A DNA stretch of 7,031 nt from an uncultured Rhizobiaceae group bacterium (GTDB lineage: Bacteria; Pseudomonadota; Alphaproteobacteria; Rhizobiales; Rhizobiaceae), in the NCBI GenBank assembly GCA_938009335.1, contig CALLHT010000189.1, positions 1-7,031 of the forward strand. Direction: 5' to 3'. Each line of letters starts with the position of its first letter. The first letter of the stretch is position 1. Below, piece by piece: positions 1 to 5,976 of the stretch. The translations under genes and the position numbers were made by a program. Under the pieces are notes generated by a model. It had not been told where the DNA came from. It searched no databases and saw nothing but the letters and a program-made list of their open reading frames with translations.

Positions 1-397
1 TTTCAGCATTAAAGGATGGCGCAGCCATGACCGAAATCGCGTTCGTTACGCCCTCAGCAAGTGACATATCCAGTTGAAAATCCCTGAGGTCAGACAAACC
101 TTCAGCAGTCAATAACCTTGGTGAGCGAACAATGATCGCCACATCTCTGGAGAAATTTCGGAAGTCTTTCTTTTGTGCTTCATACGCAATGAAGCTCTCG
201 GACTTCTTCGGCAAAACGCCCGTAACCGAACCGTTGAAAGTTACCGACAATAAGTTGAAAACGGAAAACACTGTAAAAAGCAGCAAGCAAGCAGCAAAGA
301 CAATTGGCCACCGCATCGCTGCGACACCAATGCGCTCCAGTCCGAATCCTATGCTCGAATGTTGAGTGATTGCGTTTCTCCCCTTTGGCGAACACAT
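1..397 (-). CDS. MMPL/RND-superfamily exporter, N-terminal fragment (partial, cut by window edge)
   Basis: Reading the minus strand from the ATG at 397-395 gives 132 uninterrupted codons that run off the left edge, so only the N-terminus is present. After a short cytoplasmic leader the protein has SIGFGLERIG (residues 15-24), a hydrophobic membrane segment at about residues 31-50, and then a soluble stretch with YEAQKKDF, LLTAEGLSDLRDF and an ending like AEGVTNAISV. This order of N-terminal helix, then a first periplasmic domain that measures 'speak of the donor' substrates, matches the start of MMPL-type predicted exporters (COG1033-like RND superfamily), which move lipids or other hydrophobic molecules by proton-motive force. 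The start is chosen because a TAAAGG ribosome site lies 7 nt upstream. The substrate cannot be told from this fragment; a hopanoid transporter (HpnN) is a less likely alternative. Divergent from the M48 protease gene. Confidence 0.78.
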   Translation of the reverse strand, partial: MCSPKGRNAITQHSSIGFGLERIGVAAMRWPIVFAACLLLFTVFSVFNLLSVTFNGSVTGVLPKKSESFIAYEAQKKDFRNFSRDVAIIVRSPRLLTAEGLSDLRDFQLDMSLAEGVTNAISVMAAPSFNAE

Positions 398-664
398 AGT
401 TGAACCTTTACGTAAAGGCAAAAGCCAAAGTCATATTTTTGATGAAATACCCATAAAGTTTTTGAGAACACAGAAATTAAGCGTGATTTGGGTACAGAGC
501 CTTGTGCCTACGCTTTTGTGAACAACAAAATCCTTTTACCCTAGGTTTGAACGGGATAGGTTCACAACAACGTCATCGTTTAGTCATGTGACGCAAAAAC
601 GCCCAATTTCAAACTGCATTGTGCTAAACACTTTCGGCTTGATTCAATTACTGGTTTTCCTTTG
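398..664. other. Divergent intergenic region between exporter and M48 protease genes
   Basis: This AT-rich stretch carries no convincing ORF. It must hold the promoters of both divergent genes, but I find no convincing -35/-10 pair. Structure seen: the palindrome at 405-418; a small hairpin-capable repeat TTTTGT/ACAAAA at 514-519 and 525-530; and an 8-nt inverted pair TTGTGAAC at 516-523 with GTTCACAA at 560-567. Confidence 0.6.
405..418. promoter_or_regulatory. 14-bp perfect palindrome covering the exporter gene's ribosome binding site
   Basis: CCTTTACGTAAAGG is identical to its own reverse complement over all 14 bases. Read on the minus strand, its last six bases TAAAGG form the Shine-Dalgarno sequence of the exporter gene, 7 nt before the ATG. 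The palindrome could be a dimeric repressor operator, or it could simply be chance plus a ribosome site. No regulator is visible in the window. Confidence 0.4.
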
Positions 665-2020
665 ATGATACATCGCTCTGTACTCGTGAAATTTGCACTC
701 GTTGCCCTACTCACATCCGTCTTTATTATCGAGAGCCTATTGCCTGCCGACGCGCAACGCCGCCGTGGCGGTCTTCCGCTCGTCCGCGATGCAGAAATTG
801 AAGCACTGATCAAAGATTACACAACCCCGATTTTCAAAGCTGCAGGAATTCATGGGCGCGATGTCGAAGTCTTTCTTCTGAACCGCAACGAATTCAACGC
901 CTTTGTGACCGGCACACGAATGTTCATAAATACAGGCGCAATCATGCAAGCGGATACGCCCAACGAGGTAATCGGCGTATTCGCCCACGAAACCGGTCAT
1001 ATCGTTGGCGGTCATTTGACCCGGTTGCGAGACCGTCTGGAAAAAGCGCAAATTCTGTCTGTTCTTGGCCTTCTAGCAGGCGCTGGAGCCGCAGCTGCCG
1101 GAAGCACAGACGCAGGCGCTGCCATTGCACTTGGAAGCGGAAGTGCGGTTCAACGGGGCGTACTCAATTATCAGCGCGGCGAAGAAATGGCGGCTGATCG
1201 GACCGGAGTTACCCTTCTCAACAAGACAAAGCAGTCTTCATTGGGCATGTTGAAAACGTTTGAGCGATTGGGAAAAAACAGGCTGTTCAGCAGCGGACGT
1301 TTGGATCCTTATGCTCTCAGCCACCCTTTACCTCGCGAACGTGTTGCGCTTCTTAAAACGGTTGCAGAAGAAAGCCCGTATTTCGACAAAAAGGATTCAC
1401 CTGCCCTGCAACAGCGCCATAACTTCGCGCGCGCTAAAATCGCTGCTTATGCCGGGGGCGCGGGCCTTGTTCGCAACATCTTCAGAAAAAACCTGAATGG
1501 CGATGAAGGCACCTACGGCATTGCAATTTCTCATTACCTTCAGGGTTCGGCAAAAAAAGGCGTGGCGTTGATAGATCGCCTCATCAAGAAATACCCCAAA
1601 AATCCCTATTTCCACGAAATAAGGGGGGAAATGCTGCTTCGTTCCGGTCAGGCAAGTTCGGCTGCAAAAGCCTTTCAAACGGCCGTCAATCTTGATCCGC
1701 GCAACAATGGGCTTTTGAGAATACAGCTTGGACATGCGCTCATTGAAACGGGCAACAAAGCAAATTTACCAACTGCGATTAAGACGCTGAAAGCCGGGGT
1801 CGGCAGAGACAAGTATTCGTCACGCGGATATGGGTTATTGGCGCGCGCTTATGCTCAGCAAGGAAATCAATCTCTGGCGATTGCAGCAACCGCAGAAGAG
1901 AAATTCTTGCAAGGCCGTGTAAAAGAGGCCAAACAGTTTGCAGCTAGGGCACTGCCACGGGTTAAACGCGGGTCACCGCAATGGCGCCGACTTCAGGATA
2001 TTATGGATTTCAGCAGATAA
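665..2020 (+). CDS. Secreted M48-family zinc metalloprotease with C-terminal TPRs (BepA-like)
   Basis: The 451-residue product has an N-terminal signal peptide (hydrophobic core at about residues 9-26, likely cleavage after ADA near residue 30). It then has an M48 catalytic domain with the zinc motif HETGH at residues 108-112 and the third ligand in EMAAD at about 174-178. A glycine/alanine-rich hydrophobic segment sits between them (about 121-155), as in BepA/YfgC and LoiP relatives. Residues from about 280 to the end are helical tetratricopeptide repeats, for example around YPKNPYFHEIRGEMLL and LDPRNNGLLRIQLGHAL. In E. coli BepA degrades or helps fold outer-membrane proteins such as LptD in the periplasm; a similar role is inferred here. 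A TTG directly precedes the chosen ATG and could also start translation. No Shine-Dalgarno is visible, and a GTG at 686 is a third option. First gene of a likely operon with the thiol oxidoreductase 32 nt downstream. Confidence 0.93.
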   Translation: MIHRSVLVKFALVALLTSVFIIESLLPADAQRRRGGLPLVRDAEIEALIKDYTTPIFKAAGIHGRDVEVFLLNRNEFNAFVTGTRMFINTGAIMQADTPNEVIGVFAHETGHIVGGHLTRLRDRLEKAQILSVLGLLAGAGAAAAGSTDAGAAIALGSGSAVQRGVLNYQRGEEMAADRTGVTLLNKTKQSSLGMLKTFERLGKNRLFSSGRLDPYALSHPLPRERVALLKTVAEESPYFDKKDSPALQQRHNFARAKIAAYAGGAGLVRNIFRKNLNGDEGTYGIAISHYLQGSAKKGVALIDRLIKKYPKNPYFHEIRGEMLLRSGQASSAAKAFQTAVNLDPRNNGLLRIQLGHALIETGNKANLPTAIKTLKAGVGRDKYSSRGYGLLARAYAQQGNQSLAIAATAEEKFLQGRVKEAKQFAARALPRVKRGSPQWRRLQDIMDFSR

Positions 2021-2040
2021 GTGTCGGGTTAAAGGGATAC

Positions 2041-2046
2041 AGGGAG
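2041..2046 (+). promoter_or_regulatory. Ribosome binding site deciding the start of the thiol oxidoreductase gene
   Basis: AGGGAG ends 6 nt before the ATG at 2053. The open frame extends upstream to an ATG at 1981 inside the protease gene. That longer start would put extra polar residues before the signal peptide and has no ribosome site, so 2053 is preferred. Confidence 0.75.
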
Positions 2047-2052
2047 ACTACT

Positions 2053-2805
2053 ATGAAATATTGGGCAAGGGTTATGCGGCAAACCTTCGGTATGGTCGTT
2101 GGTATTGCAGCACTTCTTTCAGTCTCGCTTGTACAGGCACAGGAAACCATGAACCGTGCCGAAGTCGAGAAAATCATCCGTGAATACCTGCTCGCAAATC
2201 CGCAACTGATGCTGGAGATCAATGAAGCGTTGCAACAGCAGCAGCAGCAACAATTGAGCCAACAACAAACAGATGTGATCGCCCAAAACCAGGAGAAGCT
2301 ATTTTCTACAGAAGGACAGCTTGTATTTGGCTCGCCGGATGCAGAATTCACGGTGGTTGAGTTTTTTGACTACAATTGCAGCTTTTGCCAACGCGCACTC
2401 GCTGACATGCGCCAGATTGTAGAAGACGACAAAAACATTCGTTTTGTTCTAAAAGAATTCCCTGTTTTGGGCGAAGGTTCAATTGAAGCGTCACGTGTTA
2501 GCCTTGCTTTCACGAAACTGATGCCTGAGAAGGCCGGACTTTTCCATACAGAGCTTCTAGGCTTGCCGGGTCCAAAAGACGGCGACCGCGCAATGGATTT
2601 GGCACTTGAAATGGGAGCTGATGAAGCAGTTCTTCGGGCTGAAATGGAGAAGTCTCATATCATCGAATCGATCAGCGATGTCTATGGGTTAGCCGACGGA
2701 TTGGGCATCACCGGCACACCGTCCTATGTGATTGGTAATAAGGTCGTTTTCGGTGCGGTTGGCTATGATCAACTCAAACAGGAAATGGCATCACAGCTTA
2801 ACTGA
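2053..2805 (+). CDS. Periplasmic DsbA-family thiol oxidoreductase with ScsC-like N-terminal region
   Basis: The 250-residue product has a signal peptide (hydrophobic core about residues 12-26, probable cleavage after VQAQ near residue 29). Next is a charged helical segment, about 31-60 (NRAEVEKIIREYLLANPQLM), resembling the N-terminal region of ScsC/Com1-type proteins that drives oligomerisation in Proteus ScsC. It is followed by a glutamine run, and then a thioredoxin fold with the redox motif Cys109-Ser-Phe-Cys112 and the cis-proline loop TPSY (Pro223). Family members oxidise or isomerise disulfides of exported proteins. The CSFC motif differs from the CPHC of classical E. coli DsbA, and no DsbB or DsbD partner is in the window, so oxidase versus isomerase cannot be settled. 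It follows the BepA-like protease by 32 nt and is probably cotranscribed. Confidence 0.92.
   Translation: MKYWARVMRQTFGMVVGIAALLSVSLVQAQETMNRAEVEKIIREYLLANPQLMLEINEALQQQQQQQLSQQQTDVIAQNQEKLFSTEGQLVFGSPDAEFTVVEFFDYNCSFCQRALADMRQIVEDDKNIRFVLKEFPVLGEGSIEASRVSLAFTKLMPEKAGLFHTELLGLPGPKDGDRAMDLALEMGADEAVLRAEMEKSHIIESISDVYGLADGLGITGTPSYVIGNKVVFGAVGYDQLKQEMASQLN
2233..2268 (+). repeat. Glutamine-codon run (CAG/CAA) within the thiol oxidoreductase gene
   Basis: Seven consecutive Gln codons (residues 61-67) are followed by Leu-Ser and three more Gln codons (70-72). The run mixes CAA and CAG. It lies at the linker between the N-terminal helix region and the thioredoxin domain, where it may lengthen a helix or flexible hinge. 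Confidence 0.85.
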
Positions 2806-2863
2806 CAATAAACCCGAAATAGCCCCCACTCAGGGTTTCCAACTCACCGCTTCTATGTGTATA

Positions 2864-2882
2864 AGCCGCACGTGAAACGGCT
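2864..2882. repeat. Small inverted repeat in the gap before accB
   Basis: AGCCG at 2864-2868 pairs with CGGCT at 2878-2882 across a 9-nt spacer that contains the palindrome CACGTG. There is no T-run after it, so it does not look like an intrinsic terminator. Function unknown. Confidence 0.3.
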
Positions 2883-2925
2883 AATGTTGTGGATTAAGCC
2901 ACGATTCTGTCGTAAGAATTTCCTT

Positions 2926-2949
2926 AAATCCGATTTGCAGTGCGGATTT
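2926..2949. promoter_or_regulatory. Inverted repeat upstream of accB, possible operator or leader hairpin
   Basis: AAATCCG at 2926-2932 and CGGATTT at 2943-2949 are perfect 7-nt inverted arms around a 10-nt spacer, ending 30 nt before the accB start. The position fits an operator or mRNA leader structure for the accB-accC-aat operon. Control of accBC by AccB itself is known in E. coli, but whether that applies here is inference. I see no convincing promoter hexamers. Confidence 0.35.
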
Positions 2950-2979
2950 CCCTTTATTTAGAGAAACAGACTGACTGAT

Positions 2980-3450
2980 ATGGCCACAAAGAAAAATCAA
3001 ATTGACCAAAACCTGATCAAAGATCTCGCGAACCTTTTGACCGAGACAGATCTTTCTGAAATTGAAGTTGAGCAGGACGACCTGCGCATCAGGCTTTCTA
3101 GAACATCTTCGGCGCAGCCTATTCAAGTACATGCGCCTGTGGCCGCGGCACCAGCACCCGCCGCACCTGCCGCAAGCCCAGCACAAGCAGCTGCACCTGC
3201 CGCTGATGCAAAACCCGCAGGTAATGTTCCTTCCCCAATGGTTGGCACAGCGTATCTTTCACCAGCACCCGGCGCTGATCCATTTGTGAAAGTGGGTGAC
3301 AGTGTAAAAGAAGGCGACACGGTCATGATCGTAGAAGCGATGAAGACCATGAACCAAATCCCAGCTCCGAAATCAGGCAAAATCAGCGCTATTCTGGTGG
3401 AAGACGGCCAACCGGTTGAATTCGGCGAACAACTTCTGTTGATCGAGTAG
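2980..3450 (+). CDS. accB: Biotin carboxyl carrier protein of acetyl-CoA carboxylase
   Basis: The 156-residue product is the standard size for AccB. Residues 1-45 are the helical N-terminal region (DQNLIKDLANLL, then EIEVEQDDLRIRLSR). About 49-80 is an Ala/Pro linker. Residues 81-156 are the biotinyl domain with the biotin attachment site EAMKTMN, where Lys122 is the biotinylated residue. The protein carries biotin between AccC, which carboxylates it, and AccAD, which passes the carboxyl group to acetyl-CoA to make malonyl-CoA. A weak GAGAAA purine stretch precedes the ATG. accC starts 12 nt downstream, as in most bacteria. Confidence 0.98.
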   Translation: MATKKNQIDQNLIKDLANLLTETDLSEIEVEQDDLRIRLSRTSSAQPIQVHAPVAAAPAPAAPAASPAQAAAPAADAKPAGNVPSPMVGTAYLSPAPGADPFVKVGDSVKEGDTVMIVEAMKTMNQIPAPKSGKISAILVEDGQPVEFGEQLLLIE

Positions 3451-3452
3451 GA
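3449..3452 (+). promoter_or_regulatory. accC ribosome binding site overlapping the accB stop codon
   Basis: AGGA at 3449-3452 includes the last two bases of the accB TAG stop and lies 10 nt before the accC ATG. This arrangement favours translational coupling of the two subunits. Confidence 0.55.
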
Positions 3453-3462
3453 CCAAAAGCAC

Positions 3463-4809
3463 ATGTTCAACAAGGTATTGATCGCCAACCGTGGAGAGAT
3501 CGCCCTACGCGTCCTTCGCGCGTGTAAAGAACTCGGCATCCAAACTGTAGCTGTGCATTCTACCGCTGATGCAAATGCGATGCATGTTAGACTTGCCGAC
3601 GAAAGCGTGTGTATTGGCCCACCTCCTTCGCGTGACAGTTATCTCAACATTCATGAAATTTTGGCTGCGTGTGAAATCACCGGAGCTGACGCTATTCACC
3701 CCGGTTATGGCTTCCTATCAGAAAACGCGAAGTTTGCGGAGATTCTGGAAGCGCATAACCTAACCTTTATCGGCCCTTCTGCTGAGCACATCCACACCAT
3801 GGGTGATAAGATTCAGGCGAAAGCAACTGCTAAGAAACTTGGCATTCCTGTCGTCCCTGGTTCCGAAGGCGAAGTCCGTGAACCAGAAGACGCGAAGCGC
3901 ATCGCTGCTGAAATCGGCTATCCGGTGATCATTAAAGCCGCATCCGGCGGCGGTGGTCGCGGCATGAAGGTCGTGAACAACGAAAAAGAGATGGATCAAG
4001 CACTGATGACCACCCGCAGTGAAGCGGGTGCAGCATTCGGCGATGATGCAGTCTATATCGAAAAATTCCTCGGCAAACCGCGTCACATTGAAATTCAGGT
4101 TTTGGGTGACGGTAAAGGCGGCGGCATCCACCTTTGGGAACGCGATTGCTCCTTGCAACGCCGTCACCAGAAGGTTTGGGAAGAGGCTGTATCCCCTGCC
4201 CTTAACGAAAAACAGCGCAAGGAAATCGGCGAGATTTGCGCCAAGGCCATTCAAGGCATGGGTTATTCCGGTGCAGGCACAATCGAGTTCTTATACGAAG
4301 ACGGCGAGTTTTACTTCATCGAAATGAATACGCGTTTGCAGGTTGAGCATCCCGTGACCGAAATGATCACACGCATTGATCTTGTGAATGAACAACTCAG
4401 TATTGCGGCTGGTGCTGGCATCTCCACAAAACAAGAAGATGTTATCCTGACAGGCCATGCGATCGAATGCCGGATCAATGCCGAGCATCCTGAGACCTTC
4501 GTGCCTTCACCGGGCAAGATCGAGTATTACCACCCTCCAGGCGGCCTCGGCGTTCGCGTCGATTCAGGCGTATATCAGGGCTATAACATCCCCCCACACT
4601 ATGACAGCCTCATCGGTAAACTGATCGTGCATGGGCGTACCCGAGAGGAATGTCTTCGTCGTTTGAACCGTGCGCTGGACGAATTTGTTGTCGATGGCAT
4701 CGAAACGACGATTCCATTATTCCGGAAGCTTGTTCAAAACGATGACATGCAAACTGGCGATTACGACATTCACTGGCTTGAAAAATATCTGGATCAAGCG
4801 TCTCATTAA
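3463..4809 (+). CDS. accC: Biotin carboxylase subunit of acetyl-CoA carboxylase
   Basis: The 448-residue product is within one residue of E. coli AccC. It opens with the biotin-carboxylase N-terminal domain (KVLIANRGEIALRVLRACK, then HPGYGFLSEN). Next comes the ATP-grasp domain with the glycine-rich loop KAASGGGGRGMK (from Lys158) and ERDCSLQRRHQK. The metal and catalytic set is in EMNTRLQVEH (Glu287, Asn289, Arg291, Glu295; E. coli Glu288, Asn290, Arg292, Glu296). The C-terminal domain has CRINAE (Arg337, E. coli Arg338) and PSPGKI. It carboxylates the biotin on AccB using ATP and bicarbonate, in the cytoplasm. All expected catalytic residues are present. The short length shows it is the stand-alone subunit and not a pyruvate or propionyl-CoA carboxylase. 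Confidence 0.98.
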   Translation: MFNKVLIANRGEIALRVLRACKELGIQTVAVHSTADANAMHVRLADESVCIGPPPSRDSYLNIHEILAACEITGADAIHPGYGFLSENAKFAEILEAHNLTFIGPSAEHIHTMGDKIQAKATAKKLGIPVVPGSEGEVREPEDAKRIAAEIGYPVIIKAASGGGGRGMKVVNNEKEMDQALMTTRSEAGAAFGDDAVYIEKFLGKPRHIEIQVLGDGKGGGIHLWERDCSLQRRHQKVWEEAVSPALNEKQRKEIGEICAKAIQGMGYSGAGTIEFLYEDGEFYFIEMNTRLQVEHPVTEMITRIDLVNEQLSIAAGAGISTKQEDVILTGHAIECRINAEHPETFVPSPGKIEYYHPPGGLGVRVDSGVYQGYNIPPHYDSLIGKLIVHGRTREECLRRLNRALDEFVVDGIETTIPLFRKLVQNDDMQTGDYDIHWLEKYLDQASH

Positions 4810-4812
4810 CCG

Positions 4813-5484
4813 ATGACAGGTGTCGAAGACACGTTTTTTGAAATTACACCGCAGGTTTTGCTGAAGGCCTACGCCTGCGGGATTTTCCCAATGTCTGAAT
4901 CTGCAGACGACCCTGGCATGTTTTGGGTAGAACCGGAACTACGTGGTATTCTTCCGCTCGATCAATTCCACATTCCGCGTAGCTTGAGAAAGTCCATGCG
5001 CAAATCCGGCTTCGAATTTCGGATTGATGGAGATTTCGAAGCCGTGATTGATGCCTGCGCTGAGGCCACACCCGATCGTCCCTCAACGTGGATCAACAAG
5101 CGGATAAGGAGCCTCTATATTCAGCTTCATGAGATGGGCAACGCCCACAGCTTTGAAACCTGGTTTGATGGCAAATTGGTCGGCGGGTTGTATGGGGTGC
5201 GGCTGGGCGGCGCCTTTTTTGGAGAGAGCATGTTCTCTCGCGTTACCGATGCATCAAAAGCCGCTTTAGTGTTTCTGGTTCAGGAAATGCGCAAAAACAA
5301 GTTCATACTTCTCGACACGCAATTTACCACGGAGCATCTTGAACGGTTTGGGGTTATCGAAATACCACAGGAAACGTATCAGGAGCGATTGGAAGAAGCG
5401 TTGCAAACAACGTCTTATTTCTCGTCTTATGACGGCGGAGCCACATCCGATTCCATTTTGCAGTCTTTCAACCAGATATCATAA
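4813..5484 (+). CDS. aat: Leucyl/phenylalanyl-tRNA-protein transferase
   Basis: The 223-residue product shows the family signature along its length: YACGIFPM, WVEPELRGILP, LHEMGNAHSFETW, LVGGLYGV, FFGESMFS, DASKAAL, LLDTQ and HLERFG. Asp168 and Gln170 in LLDTQ correspond to E. coli Asp186 and Gln188. The enzyme transfers Leu or Phe from tRNA to N-terminal Arg or Lys of proteins, creating N-degrons read by ClpS for ClpAP. The start lies 3 nt after the accC stop, with no clear Shine-Dalgarno, so translation is probably coupled to accC. The last 58 nt overlap the end of the convergent DUF2155 gene. The motif-bearing core ends around residue 190, so the overlap codes only for the variable tail. 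Confidence 0.97.
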   Translation: MTGVEDTFFEITPQVLLKAYACGIFPMSESADDPGMFWVEPELRGILPLDQFHIPRSLRKSMRKSGFEFRIDGDFEAVIDACAEATPDRPSTWINKRIRSLYIQLHEMGNAHSFETWFDGKLVGGLYGVRLGGAFFGESMFSRVTDASKAALVFLVQEMRKNKFILLDTQFTTEHLERFGVIEIPQETYQERLEEALQTTSYFSSYDGGATSDSILQSFNQIS

Positions 5485-5867
5485 ACTGGATGCTCAATCG
5501 CATTTAGCCCCGGACTGTCTGCAAACATCCAACCCGTAAAGATGCGACGAATCTTGCGATCCAGCGTAATCTCATCCACCTCAAGAAAACTCGTTGTCTT
5601 CGGTTTTTCAGTAATCGGTCTGGAATAACAAACCCGTGGCGTCACCTGCAAAGCACCGAATTGCACGGTCTCGTCAACATATACATCGAATGTAATGATG
5701 CGGCCGGTAATTTTGTCGATGCCAGAGAAAACAGCAACCCGGTTCTCTATCCGCTGCCCTTCGGTCGCTGGCGCGTCTGTGCTCTGAGAACTAGCCGCTA
5801 TGGTTGCAGACAAAAAAGCACAGCATGCAACTGCAGCAACCGTAAATGAATGATTTAATGCTCGCAT
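5427..5867 (-). CDS. Secreted DUF2155-domain protein of unknown function
   Basis: The 146-residue product has a signal peptide (residues 1 to about 25, core TVAAVACCAFLSATIA). The domain then covers about residues 40-137, with RVAVFSGIDKITGRI, a middle region with PRVCYSRP (Cys80), IFTGWMFADSPGLNA and HPVYDIWLKDCK (Cys136). These motifs match DUF2155, a family known mainly from alphaproteobacteria, with no established function that I know of. Two cysteines in the mature region could form a disulfide in the periplasm. The Cys15-Cys16 pair in the signal core is a poor lipobox, so a lipoprotein is less likely. Upstream GGGGAA is rather far (about 11 nt) from the ATG. The 3' end overlaps aat by 58 nt in convergent orientation; bluB is divergent. 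Confidence 0.9.
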   Translation of the reverse strand: MRALNHSFTVAAVACCAFLSATIAASSQSTDAPATEGQRIENRVAVFSGIDKITGRIITFDVYVDETVQFGALQVTPRVCYSRPITEKPKTTSFLEVDEITLDRKIRRIFTGWMFADSPGLNAIEHPVYDIWLKDCKMESDVAPPS

Positions 5868-5960
5868 TTAACGTCTAATTCCCCGTACGTAAGCTTCCTT
5901 AGCATGGGATTCGGGCATAGGAAAGACGCGTCGCAATTGCGGTCGTAAAACCCACAAAAC

Positions 5961-5973
5961 CCTGTACAACAGG
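5961..5973. repeat. Short inverted repeat over the bluB translation start region
   Basis: CCTGT at 5961-5965 and ACAGG at 5969-5973 are perfect 5-nt arms with a 3-nt spacer. The right arm contains the only SD-like AGG before the bluB ATG, only 3 nt from it. A hairpin here could hide the ribosome site, but the stem is short. Confidence 0.3.
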
Positions 5974-5976
5974 CGA

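Noticed and set aside
132..365. 77-codon plus-strand ORF at the left edge
   Set aside because: It is the shadow of the minus-strand MMPL exporter fragment, whose translation has recognisable motifs and a ribosome site.
180..395. 71-codon minus-strand ORF
   Set aside because: It overlaps the exporter in another frame. Its Cys-rich translation has no domain features, and the +1 frame gives the convincing exporter N-terminus.
1981..2052. Longer start for the thiol oxidoreductase, inside the protease gene
   Set aside because: No ribosome site, and it would bury the signal peptide behind 24 polar residues. AGGGAG supports ATG 2053.
2810..2838. AAACCC...GGGTTT stem after the thiol oxidoreductase as a terminator
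   Set aside because: The stem is only 6 bp with a 17-nt loop and no following T-run.
3760..4254. 164-codon minus-strand ORF inside accC
   Set aside because: It is antisense to the strongly conserved ATP-grasp region of accC, and its translation shows no domain.
5868..5976. Cobalamin riboswitch upstream of bluB
   Set aside because: The 109-bp gap is too short for the element and no B12-box-like sequence is visible.
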